64,000 bases of DNA from CBCXTT01 sp965178295 (GCA_965178295.1 CBCXTT010000003.1:186001-250000); one strand, 5' to 3'. Counted from the stretch's first letter, positions 53,054 through 63,949 are shown. Notes: a model not told the origin generated them from the sequence alone. Numbers and translations: made by a program.

Positions 53054-54313
53054 TTACATCATCATGAGCAATGGATTTTCAATATACTTTTTAAAGGTCG
53101 CAATAAAATCAGCCCCTATCTTTCCATCAACGACGCGATGATCAACAGATAGTGTGCATGACATAACTGTCGCTGACATAACCGCCCCATCTTCTACTAT
53201 AGCCTGCAACCTACTGGCTCCTATTGCCAAAATACATGCTTGAGGCGGATTGATAATTGCACTAAATTCTTTAATGCCATACATGCCCAAGTTTGAAATG
53301 GTGAAAGACCCACCCTGAAACTCATTGGGCTTTAAGGTTCCTTCACGCGCCCTGAAAGCCAAGTCTTTCATCTCATAAGAAAGGTCTAGGATGCTCTTTG
53401 TTTCTGCTGATTTAAGAATGGGCGTAATTAGGCCATCATCAATTGAAACAGCAACCGATATGTCACTATGAGTATAATAACGAATCGTATCCTCCAACCA
53501 GGATGCGTTCGCTTCTGGGAGAGCTTTCAGTGCAAGAGCAGCAGCGCGAATAACAAAATCATTGACCGTAATCTTATGGTTATCTAGGCCTTCATTTAAG
53601 CGCTTACGAATGGATAATAACTCATCCATCAAAACATCCACTGTCAAATAGAAATGTGGCACCGTTTGCTTAGAGTTCAATAAGCGCTTCGCAATAATCT
53701 TACGCATACGACTTACGGGCTCATCACGAAATGCTGGTGTGGATGCAGAAGAAGACACAGGGCACGCAGCAGACGCCTCATTAGTGCTCTCCTCAACATC
53801 ACGTTTCACAATGCGCCCATAGGGACCGCTCCCTCGCACCGAGCTTAGGTCAATTCCCTTTTGCTGTGCAATCCGCCTTGCCAAGGGACTGGCCTTTATC
53901 TTTATGTTCTGGCCATTTCCTGATTGAAGAAGTAAACTGGTCACAGTCGGAGATACACGCACCAACACGTTATCCGCCACAGCTGTATCAGTATCCCCCT
54001 CGATAGATTCAGTAGCCGCTTTCTCATCAGAAGCATCTCCCTCATATCTATCTAAGTCAGCTGCTCTTTCATGCTCTTCGATCAATAAAGCAATCAGACT
54101 ATTTACTGGGACATTTTCAGTTCCTTCTGCAACAAGGATCTTTCCAATAACGCCATCCTCAACGGTTTCAACCTCCATTGTTGCTTTGTCCGTTTCAATT
54201 TCTGCAATAATGTCGCCGGCTGAAACGCTATCACCCTCTTTTTTTAGCCAAGTCACAAGGTTACCTTCTGTCATGGTCGGTGATAAAGCTGGCATTAAGA
54301 TTTCTACTGGCAT
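53054..54313 (-). CDS. pdhC: Pyruvate dehydrogenase E2 (dihydrolipoyl acetyltransferase)
   Basis: Core acetyltransferase of the PDH complex. 419 residues: one lipoyl domain with Lys43 in ETDKATMEVE, a linker, a peripheral subunit-binding domain (KASPLARRIAQQKGIDLSSVRGSGPYGRI, about 139-167), and the catalytic domain with His392 and Asp396 in DHRVVDGKIG. It is between pdhB and lpd. LipA, which makes its cofactor, is encoded downstream. Confidence 0.97.
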   Translation of the reverse strand: MPVEILMPALSPTMTEGNLVTWLKKEGDSVSAGDIIAEIETDKATMEVETVEDGVIGKILVAEGTENVPVNSLIALLIEEHERAADLDRYEGDASDEKAATESIEGDTDTAVADNVLVRVSPTVTSLLLQSGNGQNIKIKASPLARRIAQQKGIDLSSVRGSGPYGRIVKRDVEESTNEASAACPVSSSASTPAFRDEPVSRMRKIIAKRLLNSKQTVPHFYLTVDVLMDELLSIRKRLNEGLDNHKITVNDFVIRAAALALKALPEANASWLEDTIRYYTHSDISVAVSIDDGLITPILKSAETKSILDLSYEMKDLAFRAREGTLKPNEFQGGSFTISNLGMYGIKEFSAIINPPQACILAIGASRLQAIVEDGAVMSATVMSCTLSVDHRVVDGKIGADFIATFKKYIENPLLMMM

Positions 54314-54331
54314 CGATCGCTTTCTCTTTCC

Positions 54332-55318
54332 TTAGCTCTTTTTATATGTCACATCTTCTACGGCTTCCACAATGTCCTGCACCTGTGGTAACGCTAAGAC
54401 CTCGAGGTTCTCTGCATATGGCATAGGCACATCAGCACCCGTAACACGCTTAACAGGCGCATCCAGATCATCAAACGCATCTTGCATAACAAACGCTGCA
54501 ATTTCTGCTCCAATACCAGATTGAATCCAGCCTTCTTCTGTGCTAATCAAGCGATTTGTTTTTCGCACAGATTGTAATATTATCTCCTTGTCTAAAGGAC
54601 GAATTGTACGTAAATCAATTACTTCTGCATCAATACCCTTAACCGCTAACTTCTCCGCTGCTTGAAGTGCTGTTCCTACCATAATAGAAAATGCTGTAAT
54701 CGTCACATCTTTTCCAGAGCGCACAATTTTTGCTCTCCCTAATGGCACCAAGTGATTCTCAGTTTCTGGTACCTCAAAAGATTCGCCATACATAAGCTCA
54801 TTCTCGAGAAAGACGACGGGATTAGGATTGCGAATGGCCGATTTTAACAACCCTTTAGCATCTGCGGCATCATAGGGTGCAATAACGATTAACCCTGGAC
54901 AATGGCTGTACCAACTTGCAAAACACTGAGAATGCTGCGCACCAACACGAGAGGCCGCACCATTGGGTCCGCGAAACACAATAGGACATCCCATTTTTCC
55001 ACCAGACATATAGAGTGTTTTTGCCGCAGAGTTAATAATGTGATCAATTGCCTGCATCGCGAAGTTAAACGTCATAAATTCAACAACAGGCTTCAGACCC
55101 ATAAAAGCAGACCCAACGGCCAGACCTGCAAAACCATGTTCCGTAATTGGTGTGTCCACAACACGTTTTGGACCAAACTCATCCAAAAGACCTTTGGTCA
55201 CTTTATAGGCACCCTGATACTCTGCGACCTCCTCACCCATAACGAACACTGTATCATCACGAATCATTTCTTCGCGCATCGCCTCACACAATGCTTCACG
55301 TACTGTTGTCTCGCGCAT
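54332..55318 (-). CDS. pdhB: Pyruvate dehydrogenase E1 beta subunit
   Basis: TPP-dependent E1 component, beta chain, 328 residues. It begins directly at the catalytic core (REALCEAMREEMIRDD, GEEVAEYQGAYKVTKGL) and has no N-terminal lipoyl domain, unlike the longer E1 beta of many alphaproteobacteria. The frame overlaps the pdhA 3' end by 23 bp. Confidence 0.96.
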   Translation of the reverse strand: MRETTVREALCEAMREEMIRDDTVFVMGEEVAEYQGAYKVTKGLLDEFGPKRVVDTPITEHGFAGLAVGSAFMGLKPVVEFMTFNFAMQAIDHIINSAAKTLYMSGGKMGCPIVFRGPNGAASRVGAQHSQCFASWYSHCPGLIVIAPYDAADAKGLLKSAIRNPNPVVFLENELMYGESFEVPETENHLVPLGRAKIVRSGKDVTITAFSIMVGTALQAAEKLAVKGIDAEVIDLRTIRPLDKEIILQSVRKTNRLISTEEGWIQSGIGAEIAAFVMQDAFDDLDAPVKRVTGADVPMPYAENLEVLALPQVQDIVEAVEDVTYKKS

Positions 55319-56336
55319 TAGAAGCGTCCTCCTCCATTAAAATGTCTGTATACAGCTCTGACACCGATGGCTCATATGCCTTTTCTGCAAAAGCCGCCGC
55401 TTCTTTCACAGTGGATTTAACTTTTTTATCCAACGTTGCAAGCTCCTCATCTGTGAAAATTTTTTGGTGTACCATGAAGCGGCGCATCAATAAAATAGGA
55501 TCATGCCCATCCTTATAATTCCCCACTTCTTCTTTCGTTCGGTAAGATGCCGGATCTGACATCGAGTGTCCACGGTAACGATATGTATTCATTTCTAGTA
55601 TATAGGGCCCTTTCTTTGAACGCACATGCTCGAGGGCTTTAGCACCTGCTGCTCGAACTGAAAAAATGTCCATTCCATCCGCGATATTACCGGGAATTCC
55701 ATAAGGGGCACCACGATCAAAAAATGTCGCGCTGGCAGAATGTCGTGCGGTGGAAGTCCCCATTGCATAATTATTATTTTCCACAATATACAGGACAGGC
55801 AAATTCCATAGTGCTGCCATATTAAACGACTCATACACTTGTCCTTGATTCATAGCACCATCACCAATATAGGTTAAGCAAACACCCTGATCTTCAAGAT
55901 ATTTATGCGCAAACGCTATTCCCGTACCAAGCGAAGCCTGTGCACCAACAATACCATGCCCTCCAAAGAAATTCTTCTCTCGGGCAAACATATGCATCGA
56001 GCCGCCTTTTCCCTTCGAATATCCTGCAAAACGCCCCGTCAATTCAGCCATCACTCTTTTAGGGTCCATTTTACATCCCAACATATGGCCATGATCTCTA
56101 TATGCTGTGATAATCGTATCATGCTCTTGGACCAAAGACTGCATTCCCACAACCACAGCTTCTTGCCCGATATACAAATGGCAGAAGCCCGCGATCAAAC
56201 CACGGCCATACAATTGTGCAGCGCGCTCCTCAAAACGCCTTATCAGCAGCATTTCTTCGTATAAGTCCTTAAGCGCGTCCTCTGAGAGCCCCACATCCTG
56301 GAGCGTACGTGCGTCTACTGTTTGAGTCTTTTTCAT
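55296..56336 (-). CDS. pdhA: Pyruvate dehydrogenase E1 alpha subunit
   Basis: TPP-binding chain of E1, 346 residues. The thiamine motif GDGAMNQGQVYESFNMAALWNLP (about 170-192) and the phosphorylation-loop-like YRGHSMSDPASYRT (about 274-287) are intact. It is the first gene of pdhA-pdhB-pdhC-lpd-lipA-ratA, 12 bp after gatB, so the whole block may be read through from gatCAB. Confidence 0.97.
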   Translation of the reverse strand: MKKTQTVDARTLQDVGLSEDALKDLYEEMLLIRRFEERAAQLYGRGLIAGFCHLYIGQEAVVVGMQSLVQEHDTIITAYRDHGHMLGCKMDPKRVMAELTGRFAGYSKGKGGSMHMFAREKNFFGGHGIVGAQASLGTGIAFAHKYLEDQGVCLTYIGDGAMNQGQVYESFNMAALWNLPVLYIVENNNYAMGTSTARHSASATFFDRGAPYGIPGNIADGMDIFSVRAAGAKALEHVRSKKGPYILEMNTYRYRGHSMSDPASYRTKEEVGNYKDGHDPILLMRRFMVHQKIFTDEELATLDKKVKSTVKEAAAFAEKAYEPSVSELYTDILMEEDASNARDNST

Positions 56337-56348
56337 AAAAATCCTCGC

Positions 56349-57845
56349 TTATTTGAGCTTATCTTTTAGCAAGTCATTAACCAACTTTGGATTTGCCTTA
56401 CCCTGAGTTTCCTTCATAACTTGACCAACAAAAAACCCAAAAATCTTCTCTTTACCTGATTTGTACTGTTGTACCATATTTGTCTTCTCACTTAAAATTG
56501 TGTCAATAATAGACTCAAGAGTAGTCGAATCTGTAATTTGAACCAACCTTTTATCCTGAACAATTTTTTCAGGATTGTCATGAGTTTTCCACATTTCTTG
56601 AAACACATCTTTCGCGATACGTCCTGAAATCACATGCTCTTGTATCAAATCAATTAACCCCGCCAATTGACAGGCTGTCACATGAGAGGAACAAATCCCT
56701 TTTCTTTCCTTTTTCAGCATGGAAAAAACTTCACTAATGAGCCAATTTGAGGTTAACTTCGATACTGAAATATTTTGATGGCCGCCGCGCCAATCTTGTG
56801 TTGACTGTACAGTTTCTTCATAAAAATCGGACGTCTCCATATCCGATACAAGTACCGATGCGTCATATGGCGTTACGCCATATTCTTGAATAAAGCGCCT
56901 TTTCTTTTGATCTGGCAATTCTGGCAAGTGCGCACGAATATCCTCTATATATGACTGATCAAGTCGGATGGGCAACAAATCTGGATCAGGAAAATATCTA
57001 TAATCCTGTGCATCTTCTTTGTCACGCATGGAGCGTGTTTCTCCGGCACCTGGGTCATATAAGCGCGTCTCTTGCGCAATCTTATGGCCAGATTCAATCA
57101 GTGAAATTTGACGGTTCATCTCAAAAGAAATTGCCTTCCCCACAAATCGAATGGAATTCACATTCTTGATCTCAACTCGCACACCCAAGGGCGCACCAGG
57201 TCGCCGCACAGAAACGTTAACATCTGCACGCATACTCCCTTCATCCATATTGCCATCACTTGTCTCTAAATAACGCAGAATCAAGCGAAGCTTCTTTAAG
57301 AAGTCCATGACTTCTCTCGCATTATGCATGTCAGGCTTGGTAACAATCTCCATTAAGGTGGTACCGCAGCGGTTCAAGTCTATGAAACTCGACTCAGGGT
57401 CCAAATCATGAATGCTTTTTCCCGCATCTTGCTCCAAATGCAATCTTTCAATACCGATGCGCTTCGTACCGCCGTCATCTAAATCAATATCCAGATAACC
57501 CTCTCCAACAATAGGATGATAGAACTGGCTAATTTGATATCCCTGCGGTAAATCGGCATAAAAGTAGTTCTTTCGATCAAAGCGCGACATTGGGTTAATC
57601 TTTGCATTAAGAGCCAGACCAGTTTTTACTGCCTGTTTCACACAAAATTTATTCAAAACCGGCAACATACCGGGCATGCCAGCATCAATAGGTGAGACCT
57701 GGCTATTGGGCGCTGCCGCAAAAGTTACGGCAGCGCCGGAAAAGAGTTTCGACTGACTTGTGACTTGCACATGCACTTCAAGACCAACTACTAATTCCCA
57801 TACACCGCTTTCTGTTTTGAACAATGTTTCAGGTGTCGGCATCAT
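56349..57845 (-). CDS. gatB: Asp/Glu-tRNA(Asn/Gln) amidotransferase subunit B
   Basis: tRNA-binding kinase subunit that activates the mischarged glutamyl or aspartyl group. 498 residues with the GLEVHVQ start of the catalytic core (about 22-28), DLPQGYQISQFY, a NVNSIRFVGKAI block and a C-terminal YqeY-like tail domain (ANPKLVNDLL). It overlaps gatA by 4 bp. Confidence 0.97.
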   Translation of the reverse strand: MMPTPETLFKTESGVWELVVGLEVHVQVTSQSKLFSGAAVTFAAAPNSQVSPIDAGMPGMLPVLNKFCVKQAVKTGLALNAKINPMSRFDRKNYFYADLPQGYQISQFYHPIVGEGYLDIDLDDGGTKRIGIERLHLEQDAGKSIHDLDPESSFIDLNRCGTTLMEIVTKPDMHNAREVMDFLKKLRLILRYLETSDGNMDEGSMRADVNVSVRRPGAPLGVRVEIKNVNSIRFVGKAISFEMNRQISLIESGHKIAQETRLYDPGAGETRSMRDKEDAQDYRYFPDPDLLPIRLDQSYIEDIRAHLPELPDQKKRRFIQEYGVTPYDASVLVSDMETSDFYEETVQSTQDWRGGHQNISVSKLTSNWLISEVFSMLKKERKGICSSHVTACQLAGLIDLIQEHVISGRIAKDVFQEMWKTHDNPEKIVQDKRLVQITDSTTLESIIDTILSEKTNMVQQYKSGKEKIFGFFVGQVMKETQGKANPKLVNDLLKDKLK

Positions 57846-59323
57846 ACCACCTCTTGCAAGGCATTGACTGAAAACTGTGCATGTTTTTCAATGTGATGGC
57901 CCACACGCAGCAAAATTTCTTCTTGATAATCGGCTCCTAAAAGCTGCATTCCAATAGGCAGTCCATATGTGGACAAACCAACTGGAACCGACAGCCCGGG
58001 CATACCTGCCAGGTTTGCAGCCACCGTATACATATCTGACACGTACATCGCCATAGGATCATCAATTTTTTCACCAAGCGCAAAGGCTGTCGTCGGAGTC
58101 GTTGGCGTTAACATCACATCAACTGTTGAAAAAATTGACTTCATTGCATCTCTAAATAGACGCCGAACTTGTAGCCCTCGCAGATAAAAATCTTCATAAG
58201 CCCCCGCAGACAAAACATAATTCCCAATCATAAGTCTGCGCTTAACTTCTTCTCCAAATCCTGTGGTGCGCGTATTTTCATAAAGTGCGTCAAGCGTTTC
58301 ACCTCCTGCACGCATCCCAAAACGCACACCATCATAACGTGCCAAGTTCGCCGCTGCTTCTGCAGGTGCTACAATATAATAGGCTGGTAAGCCATTATGT
58401 GCATGTGGTATGCTTACATCAACAATCTCCGCCCCTTCTTCACGTAGCCAGGTTTCCGTCTTATTCCACCACTTTTGTATTTCGGGATCCAGAGAGGATG
58501 AGCGGTACTCAACGGGTATTCCCACTTTCCGGCCCTCAATACTATGATCCAAACTAGTTCTGATATGAAAAGGAGCCATATGAGCCGAAGTTGAATCTTT
58601 AGGGTCATGATGAGACATGTGTTGCAATAAGTAAGCAACATCTTCAATAGTGTGTCCAATAGGTCCTGCTTGATCCAACGAAGAAGAAAACGCAATAATA
58701 CCCCATCTTGAGCAACGCCCATAGGTGGGTTTTAATCCAACAAGTCCCGTAAATGCTGCAGGTTGGCGAATAGAGCCGCCGGTATCCGTGCCTAGGGCAC
58801 CCAAAGCCATGCGTGCAGCCACAGCTGCAGCCGACCCACCAGAAGAACCACCAGGGGTTAATGCTTTGTCATGTTCCGTACTTTTCCAGGGATTTATAGA
58901 TGGGCCATAGGCGCTTGTTTCATTAGAGGAGCCCATAGCAAACTCATCCATATTATTCTTACCTAGCATAATTGCCCCGGCCGCATTAAGTTGTGCTGTA
59001 ACTGTTGACTCATAAAATGGGACAAAATTTTCCAGAATTTTTGATCCCGCTGTTGTTCTGACGTCTTTTGTGCAAAAAATATCTTTAACCGCAAGGGGGA
59101 ATCCCTCTAAGGGCAACATAGTACCCCGAATTTGACGCTCATCCGCTGCCGTTGCAGCAGAAAACGCATGCTCTGCTGTCTCCGTAATATATGCATTGAA
59201 ATGCTGACAATCAGCTATGCGCGCTAAATAAGCAGACACAACCTCCGTCGGTCTGAAGTCTTTTTTTATATATCCTGCACGCAAATCTCGATAGGTAAAA
59301 CACGTTAACTCTTTTGTAGACAT
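57842..59323 (-). CDS. gatA: Asp/Glu-tRNA(Asn/Gln) amidotransferase subunit A
   Basis: Glutaminase subunit of GatCAB, amidase-signature family, 493 residues. The Ser-cisSer-Lys triad is Lys80 (AVKDIF), Ser160 (PGGSSGGS) and Ser184 (TGGSIRQPAAF). It follows gatC by 3 bp. With GatB and GatC it converts Glu-tRNA(Gln) and/or Asp-tRNA(Asn) to the correct amide; no GlnRS or AsnRS gene is in view to narrow this down. Confidence 0.98.
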   Translation of the reverse strand: MSTKELTCFTYRDLRAGYIKKDFRPTEVVSAYLARIADCQHFNAYITETAEHAFSAATAADERQIRGTMLPLEGFPLAVKDIFCTKDVRTTAGSKILENFVPFYESTVTAQLNAAGAIMLGKNNMDEFAMGSSNETSAYGPSINPWKSTEHDKALTPGGSSGGSAAAVAARMALGALGTDTGGSIRQPAAFTGLVGLKPTYGRCSRWGIIAFSSSLDQAGPIGHTIEDVAYLLQHMSHHDPKDSTSAHMAPFHIRTSLDHSIEGRKVGIPVEYRSSSLDPEIQKWWNKTETWLREEGAEIVDVSIPHAHNGLPAYYIVAPAEAAANLARYDGVRFGMRAGGETLDALYENTRTTGFGEEVKRRLMIGNYVLSAGAYEDFYLRGLQVRRLFRDAMKSIFSTVDVMLTPTTPTTAFALGEKIDDPMAMYVSDMYTVAANLAGMPGLSVPVGLSTYGLPIGMQLLGADYQEEILLRVGHHIEKHAQFSVNALQEVV

Positions 59324-59326
59324 TCT

Positions 59327-59623
59327 TTACTCCAGCACTTTAGGCACTTGAAACATATTATGCGATTGCTGTGGAGCATTTTCTAAAATTTCCTTGGCTT
59401 GATTTCCACTGTCAATACTATCTTCTCTCCACACTGTTGTCGTAACCCTATCCTCCATAGGGTTGACAAGCGGCTCAACGTCTGCAACATCAACATTGTG
59501 CAGCTGCTGCACCCACTCAATTACTTTTTCCAACCGCGGTACAAATATTTCGGCTTCTTTGTTGTCAATGCATAACCTTGAAAGCTTGGCTACCTTCAGG
59601 ACCACTTCTTTTGAAATTTTCAT
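59327..59623 (-). CDS. gatC: Asp/Glu-tRNA(Asn/Gln) amidotransferase subunit C
   Basis: Small stabilising subunit of GatCAB, 98 residues: KVAKLSRLCIDNKEAEIFVPRLEKVIEWVQQL in the N-terminal half and VPKVLE at the end are typical. It opens the gatC-gatA-gatB run; rpoC lies 154 bp upstream on the same strand. Confidence 0.95.
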   Translation of the reverse strand: MKISKEVVLKVAKLSRLCIDNKEAEIFVPRLEKVIEWVQQLHNVDVADVEPLVNPMEDRVTTTVWREDSIDSGNQAKEILENAPQQSHNMFQVPKVLE

Positions 59624-59776
59624 GGAATATACTCACTTTTTATAGACCCTAATGCTCGTCAATATACCTGAAGATAAAGTAAATTGGTAAGATTTTTTTT
59701 GAGAGAGCGGCACAAAGGATTCCTCTAAAAAAAAGAGCGATGTTCTACCAAATTCACGACATTCCTTGTTCCATCT

Positions 59777-62700
59777 CTAGGCCCCACTAGGTAGCATCTT
59801 CTGCTCTTCTAGAGCGGCATCCCGTGCTGCCGCTATCCGTTTTGTTTCAGATACATAGTACCCTGTGCCCGCTGGCACCAAACGTCCAAGAACAATATTT
59901 TCTTTCAAGCCACGCAGCTTGTCTGAGCGTCCAGACGCGGCTGCATCCGTTAAGACGCGGGTTGTATCCTGGAATGACGCTGCAGAAATAAAAGAATTAG
60001 TCTGTAGAGAGGCTTTTGTGATCCCCTGAAGAACCGAACGACCCACGGCTGGTCTTAGGCCCTCATTTTCTGATTTTTGGTTTATTTCTTCAAGCAACTT
60101 TTGATCAACATTTTCACCAACCAGCAGTGTCGTCTCACCCGCATCCACAATCTCCTTCTTCTGCAGCATTTGACGTAATATAACCTCAATGTGCTTATCA
60201 TCAATCTTCACACCCTGCAGTCGGTAGACTTCCTGAACTTCAGAAACCATATAATCTGCGAGCGCTTCAACACCCAAAACCTGAAGAATATCATGCGGGG
60301 CTGAATCACCATCAAGCAACTTATCACCACGTTTAACGAAATCACCTTCATGCACTGCAAGGTGTCGTCCTTTTGGCACCAAGTATTCAACAGGCTCAAG
60401 GTCTGCGTCCTCAGGCACCACAATAATACGCCTTTTTGCTTTATAATCCTTACCAAATTCAACGCGGCCGTCAATTTTGGTCATAATAGCTAAATCTTTT
60501 GGCATCCGCGCCTCAAACAACTCAGCCACACGTGGTAATCCACCGGTGATGTCACGTGTTTTTGAGGATTCCCTCAAAGTACGTGCTAATACGCTCCCAG
60601 GCTTTACAACGGCTTTGTCTTGAACGTTTAATATGGCCCCTACAGGTAAGAAATAACGCGCTTCCAAACCGTTTGCAAGCTTGAGCGGGTTCCCATCCTT
60701 ATCACAAACGACAAGACGTGGCTTTAAGGAAGCCCCTTTAGTTTGCTGACGCCAGTCAACTACAACACGGTTTACAATTCCTGTTTCTTCGTCAACTATT
60801 TCACGTACAGACGCGCCATCTTTAAGATCAACACAATGCACGATACCCTCGAGCTCAGTGATGATTGGAGAAGTGTATGGATCCCACTCAAGCAAAAGAT
60901 GGCCGGCCTTCACTTGATCGCCTTCGTTTACAAATAATTTCGACCCATACGGGATACGACGCACATATTTCTCACGCGCCTTCTCATCAAGAAGCGCAAG
61001 CTCTGTATGACGATTCATGACAATCTTTTGTCCCTTATCGTTTTCAACCAGAGCCGAGTGTCGTATAGATACTGTACCATCAAAAGCTGCTTCGATACTA
61101 GATTCTTCGGCGCCACCCTGCGCAGCACCACCAATATGGAATGTACGCATAGTTAGCTGTGTTCCAGGTTCGCCAATGGATTGTGCAGCTATCACCCCTA
61201 CTGCTTCACCAATATTGACTTGAATACCGCGCGCAAGATCACGGCCATAACATTTTGCACAAATTCCGCTTTCCATATCGCAGGTTAAAGGAGATCTCAA
61301 AAAAACTTGATCTACACTGCTGTCATCAATACGATCGACTAAATCTTCATCCAAAAGCGTTCCCACAGCAGCAATAGTCTCTCCCTTAAGGTTATCAACC
61401 ACATCTGAAGCCACCGTACGGCCCAACAAACGATCACGCAACGGGAGCACCATCGTTCCACCATCCATAATAGATTTCAGAGTCACCCCTCTTTCCGTAC
61501 CACAATCCTGTGCAACAACCACACAATCCTGTGCAACATCAACCAAACGACGTGTCAGGTACCCAGAGTTTGCCGTCTTAAGTGCCGTGTCAGAAAGGCC
61601 CTTACGTGCCCCGTGTGTTGACGTAAAGTATTCATGCACACTAAGGCCTTCTTTAAAGTTTGAAATAATTGGTGTTTCAATAATTTCCCCAGAAGGTTTC
61701 GCCATCAATCCACGCATACCAGCTAGCTGCTTCATCTGCGCCGCAGATCCACGTGCACCAGAATCTGCCATCATAAAGACAGAGTTTACACGCTGGCCTT
61801 TTTTGATCTCAGAGATGCCCTGCATCATCACTTCAGAAACTTTATCACCGCAATGGGACCAAGCATCGATGGTTTTGTTGTATTTCTCCCCCTGAGTAAT
61901 CAAGCCATCTTGATACTGCTGCTCGTATTCCAGAACTTGTTCATACGTTTTATTGACAAGTTTTTCCTTTTCAGCAGGTATGATCAGGTCATCTTTACCA
62001 AAAGAAATCCCAGAAATCGTCAAATATTGAAAGCCTAATGCCATTAAATGATCTGCAAAAAGAACGGTGTTTTTCTGACCACAGTGACGATACACCATGT
62101 CCATGACCTCACTTACTGCCTTCGAATTGAGCTGCCGATTAATACAAGAGTACGGCAAGTTGTAGTTTTTAGGCCAAATTTCAGACAAAATCATACGCCC
62201 AGGTGTCGTTGCCACCCGTTCAAATTTTTGATTTCCCTCTATATCCACTGTTTCATAACGCGCTATAATACGTGAATGTAGCGTTATAGCTTTCGCATCA
62301 AGGGCTGCGTGAATTTCTCCAATTGATGAAAATAGCATTCCCTCCCCTGGCTCATCTTCACGATCAAGCGTCAAATAATATATGCCTAATACAATATCTT
62401 TTGTCGGTGTAATGACCGGCCGTCCATTGGCTGGATGCAAGATGTTGTTTGTCGACATCATCAAAACACGTGCTTCAAGCTGTGCCTCTAGGGACAATGG
62501 CACATGAACCGCCATCTGGTCACCATCAAAATCAGCGTTATATGCGGTACAGACAAGCGGATGCAGTTGAATTGCTTTCCCTTCTACAAGGGATGGCTCA
62601 AACGCTTGAATGCCGAGTCTATGCAATGTTGGGGCACGATTAAGAAGAACTGGGTGCTCTCGGATCACTTCTTCTAAAATATCCCAAACTTCTGAACGCT

Positions 62701-63916
62701 CCTGTTCAACCATGCGCTTTGCAGCTTTAATAGTTGTTGCATGACCATATTTTTCAAGCTTGGCATAAATAAACGGCTTAAAGAGCTCTAAAGCCATCTT
62801 CTTTGGCAAACCACATTGGTGGAGCTTGAGATTTGGCCCCACAACGATCACAGAACGACCAGAATAGTCTACACGTTTTCCCAAAAGGTTTTGCCTAAAG
62901 CGGCCATGTTTACCTTTCAGCATATCCGAAAGGGATTTCAACGGACGCTTCGTTGTTCCCGTCATGACACGACCACGACGGCCATTATCAAACAATGCAT
63001 CAACAGACTCTTGCAGCATACGCTTTTCGTTACGCACAATAATGTCTGGTGCTTGAAGCTCTAGCAAACGCTTCAAACGATTGTTTCTGTTAATTACGCG
63101 TCGATATAAGTCATTGAGATCTGAAGTAGCAAAGCGCCCGCCATCGAGAGGTACCAATGGACGTAATTCAGGTGGAATCACGGGCAGAACAGTCATCACC
63201 ATCCAGTCTAGTTTACAACCAGATTGTATAAAAGCTTCCACCAAAGAAAGACGCTTTATAATTTTTCGTCGACGCGCATCGGATGCAACGGTCTTAAGTT
63301 CTTCACGCAGCATTGTGCGCTCTTTTTCAAGGTCAATATTAGATAAAACTTCTTGAAGAGCCTCGGCACCCATCTGCGCACGGAATGCATCTTCTCCATA
63401 CTCATCTTGAGCATCCAAAAACTCTTCTTCTGTCAGAAGCTGCATTTTTTTCAGCGGAGATAGACCTGGCTCTAAAACAACATAACTTTCAAAATAAAGA
63501 ACTTTTTCAATGTCTTTCAGCATCATATCGATAATGGTAGCAATACGACTTGGCAAAGACTTCAAAAACCAGATGTGCGCCACAGGTGCCGCAAGATCAA
63601 TGTGTCCCATGCGATCTCGACGCACTTTAGAAAGCGTGACTTCCACACCACATTTTTCACAAACAACACCACGATATTTCATACGCTTGTATTTACCACA
63701 TAAGCATTCGTAATCTTTTACGGGCCCAAAAATACGTGCACAAAATAAGCCATCGCGCTCTGGTTTGAATGTTCGATAGTTAATAGTTTCAGGTTTTTTG
63801 ACTTCGCCAAAAGACCAAGAACGGATTTTTTCAGGGCTTGCAATTGAAATACGTACTTCATCAAAGTTTTGTGGATTATTAACCTGACCAATTATTTTTT
63901 GCAGTTCATTACTCAT
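59777..63916 (-). CDS. rpoC: DNA-directed RNA polymerase beta' subunit
   Basis: Largest subunit of RNA polymerase, 1379 residues, full length. The N-terminal zinc site is Cys71, Cys73, Cys86, Cys89. The catalytic Mg site NADFDGDQM is at 460-468. The second zinc site lies in a DCGTERGV / CDMESGICAKC segment, and the clamp and jaw modules follow. AGGAG precedes the ATG. A repeated VAQDC-type hexamer just before the second zinc site looks natural and not a recent duplication. rpoB ends 33 bp upstream. Confidence 0.98.
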   Translation of the reverse strand: MSNELQKIIGQVNNPQNFDEVRISIASPEKIRSWSFGEVKKPETINYRTFKPERDGLFCARIFGPVKDYECLCGKYKRMKYRGVVCEKCGVEVTLSKVRRDRMGHIDLAAPVAHIWFLKSLPSRIATIIDMMLKDIEKVLYFESYVVLEPGLSPLKKMQLLTEEEFLDAQDEYGEDAFRAQMGAEALQEVLSNIDLEKERTMLREELKTVASDARRRKIIKRLSLVEAFIQSGCKLDWMVMTVLPVIPPELRPLVPLDGGRFATSDLNDLYRRVINRNNRLKRLLELQAPDIIVRNEKRMLQESVDALFDNGRRGRVMTGTTKRPLKSLSDMLKGKHGRFRQNLLGKRVDYSGRSVIVVGPNLKLHQCGLPKKMALELFKPFIYAKLEKYGHATTIKAAKRMVEQERSEVWDILEEVIREHPVLLNRAPTLHRLGIQAFEPSLVEGKAIQLHPLVCTAYNADFDGDQMAVHVPLSLEAQLEARVLMMSTNNILHPANGRPVITPTKDIVLGIYYLTLDREDEPGEGMLFSSIGEIHAALDAKAITLHSRIIARYETVDIEGNQKFERVATTPGRMILSEIWPKNYNLPYSCINRQLNSKAVSEVMDMVYRHCGQKNTVLFADHLMALGFQYLTISGISFGKDDLIIPAEKEKLVNKTYEQVLEYEQQYQDGLITQGEKYNKTIDAWSHCGDKVSEVMMQGISEIKKGQRVNSVFMMADSGARGSAAQMKQLAGMRGLMAKPSGEIIETPIISNFKEGLSVHEYFTSTHGARKGLSDTALKTANSGYLTRRLVDVAQDCVVVAQDCGTERGVTLKSIMDGGTMVLPLRDRLLGRTVASDVVDNLKGETIAAVGTLLDEDLVDRIDDSSVDQVFLRSPLTCDMESGICAKCYGRDLARGIQVNIGEAVGVIAAQSIGEPGTQLTMRTFHIGGAAQGGAEESSIEAAFDGTVSIRHSALVENDKGQKIVMNRHTELALLDEKAREKYVRRIPYGSKLFVNEGDQVKAGHLLLEWDPYTSPIITELEGIVHCVDLKDGASVREIVDEETGIVNRVVVDWRQQTKGASLKPRLVVCDKDGNPLKLANGLEARYFLPVGAILNVQDKAVVKPGSVLARTLRESSKTRDITGGLPRVAELFEARMPKDLAIMTKIDGRVEFGKDYKAKRRIIVVPEDADLEPVEYLVPKGRHLAVHEGDFVKRGDKLLDGDSAPHDILQVLGVEALADYMVSEVQEVYRLQGVKIDDKHIEVILRQMLQKKEIVDAGETTLLVGENVDQKLLEEINQKSENEGLRPAVGRSVLQGITKASLQTNSFISAASFQDTTRVLTDAAASGRSDKLRGLKENIVLGRLVPAGTGYYVSETKRIAAARDAALEEQKMLPSGA

Positions 63917-63949
63917 AGATGCCTAGCTCCTAATTATACTTGCGAACGA

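Noticed and set aside
61500..61560. Duplicated ACAATCCTGTGCAAC-like stretch in rpoC
   Set aside because: It encodes the normal VAQDC-V-DCGT region before the second zinc site; the two Cys-containing hexamers are in register with the family, so it is not a recent repeat.
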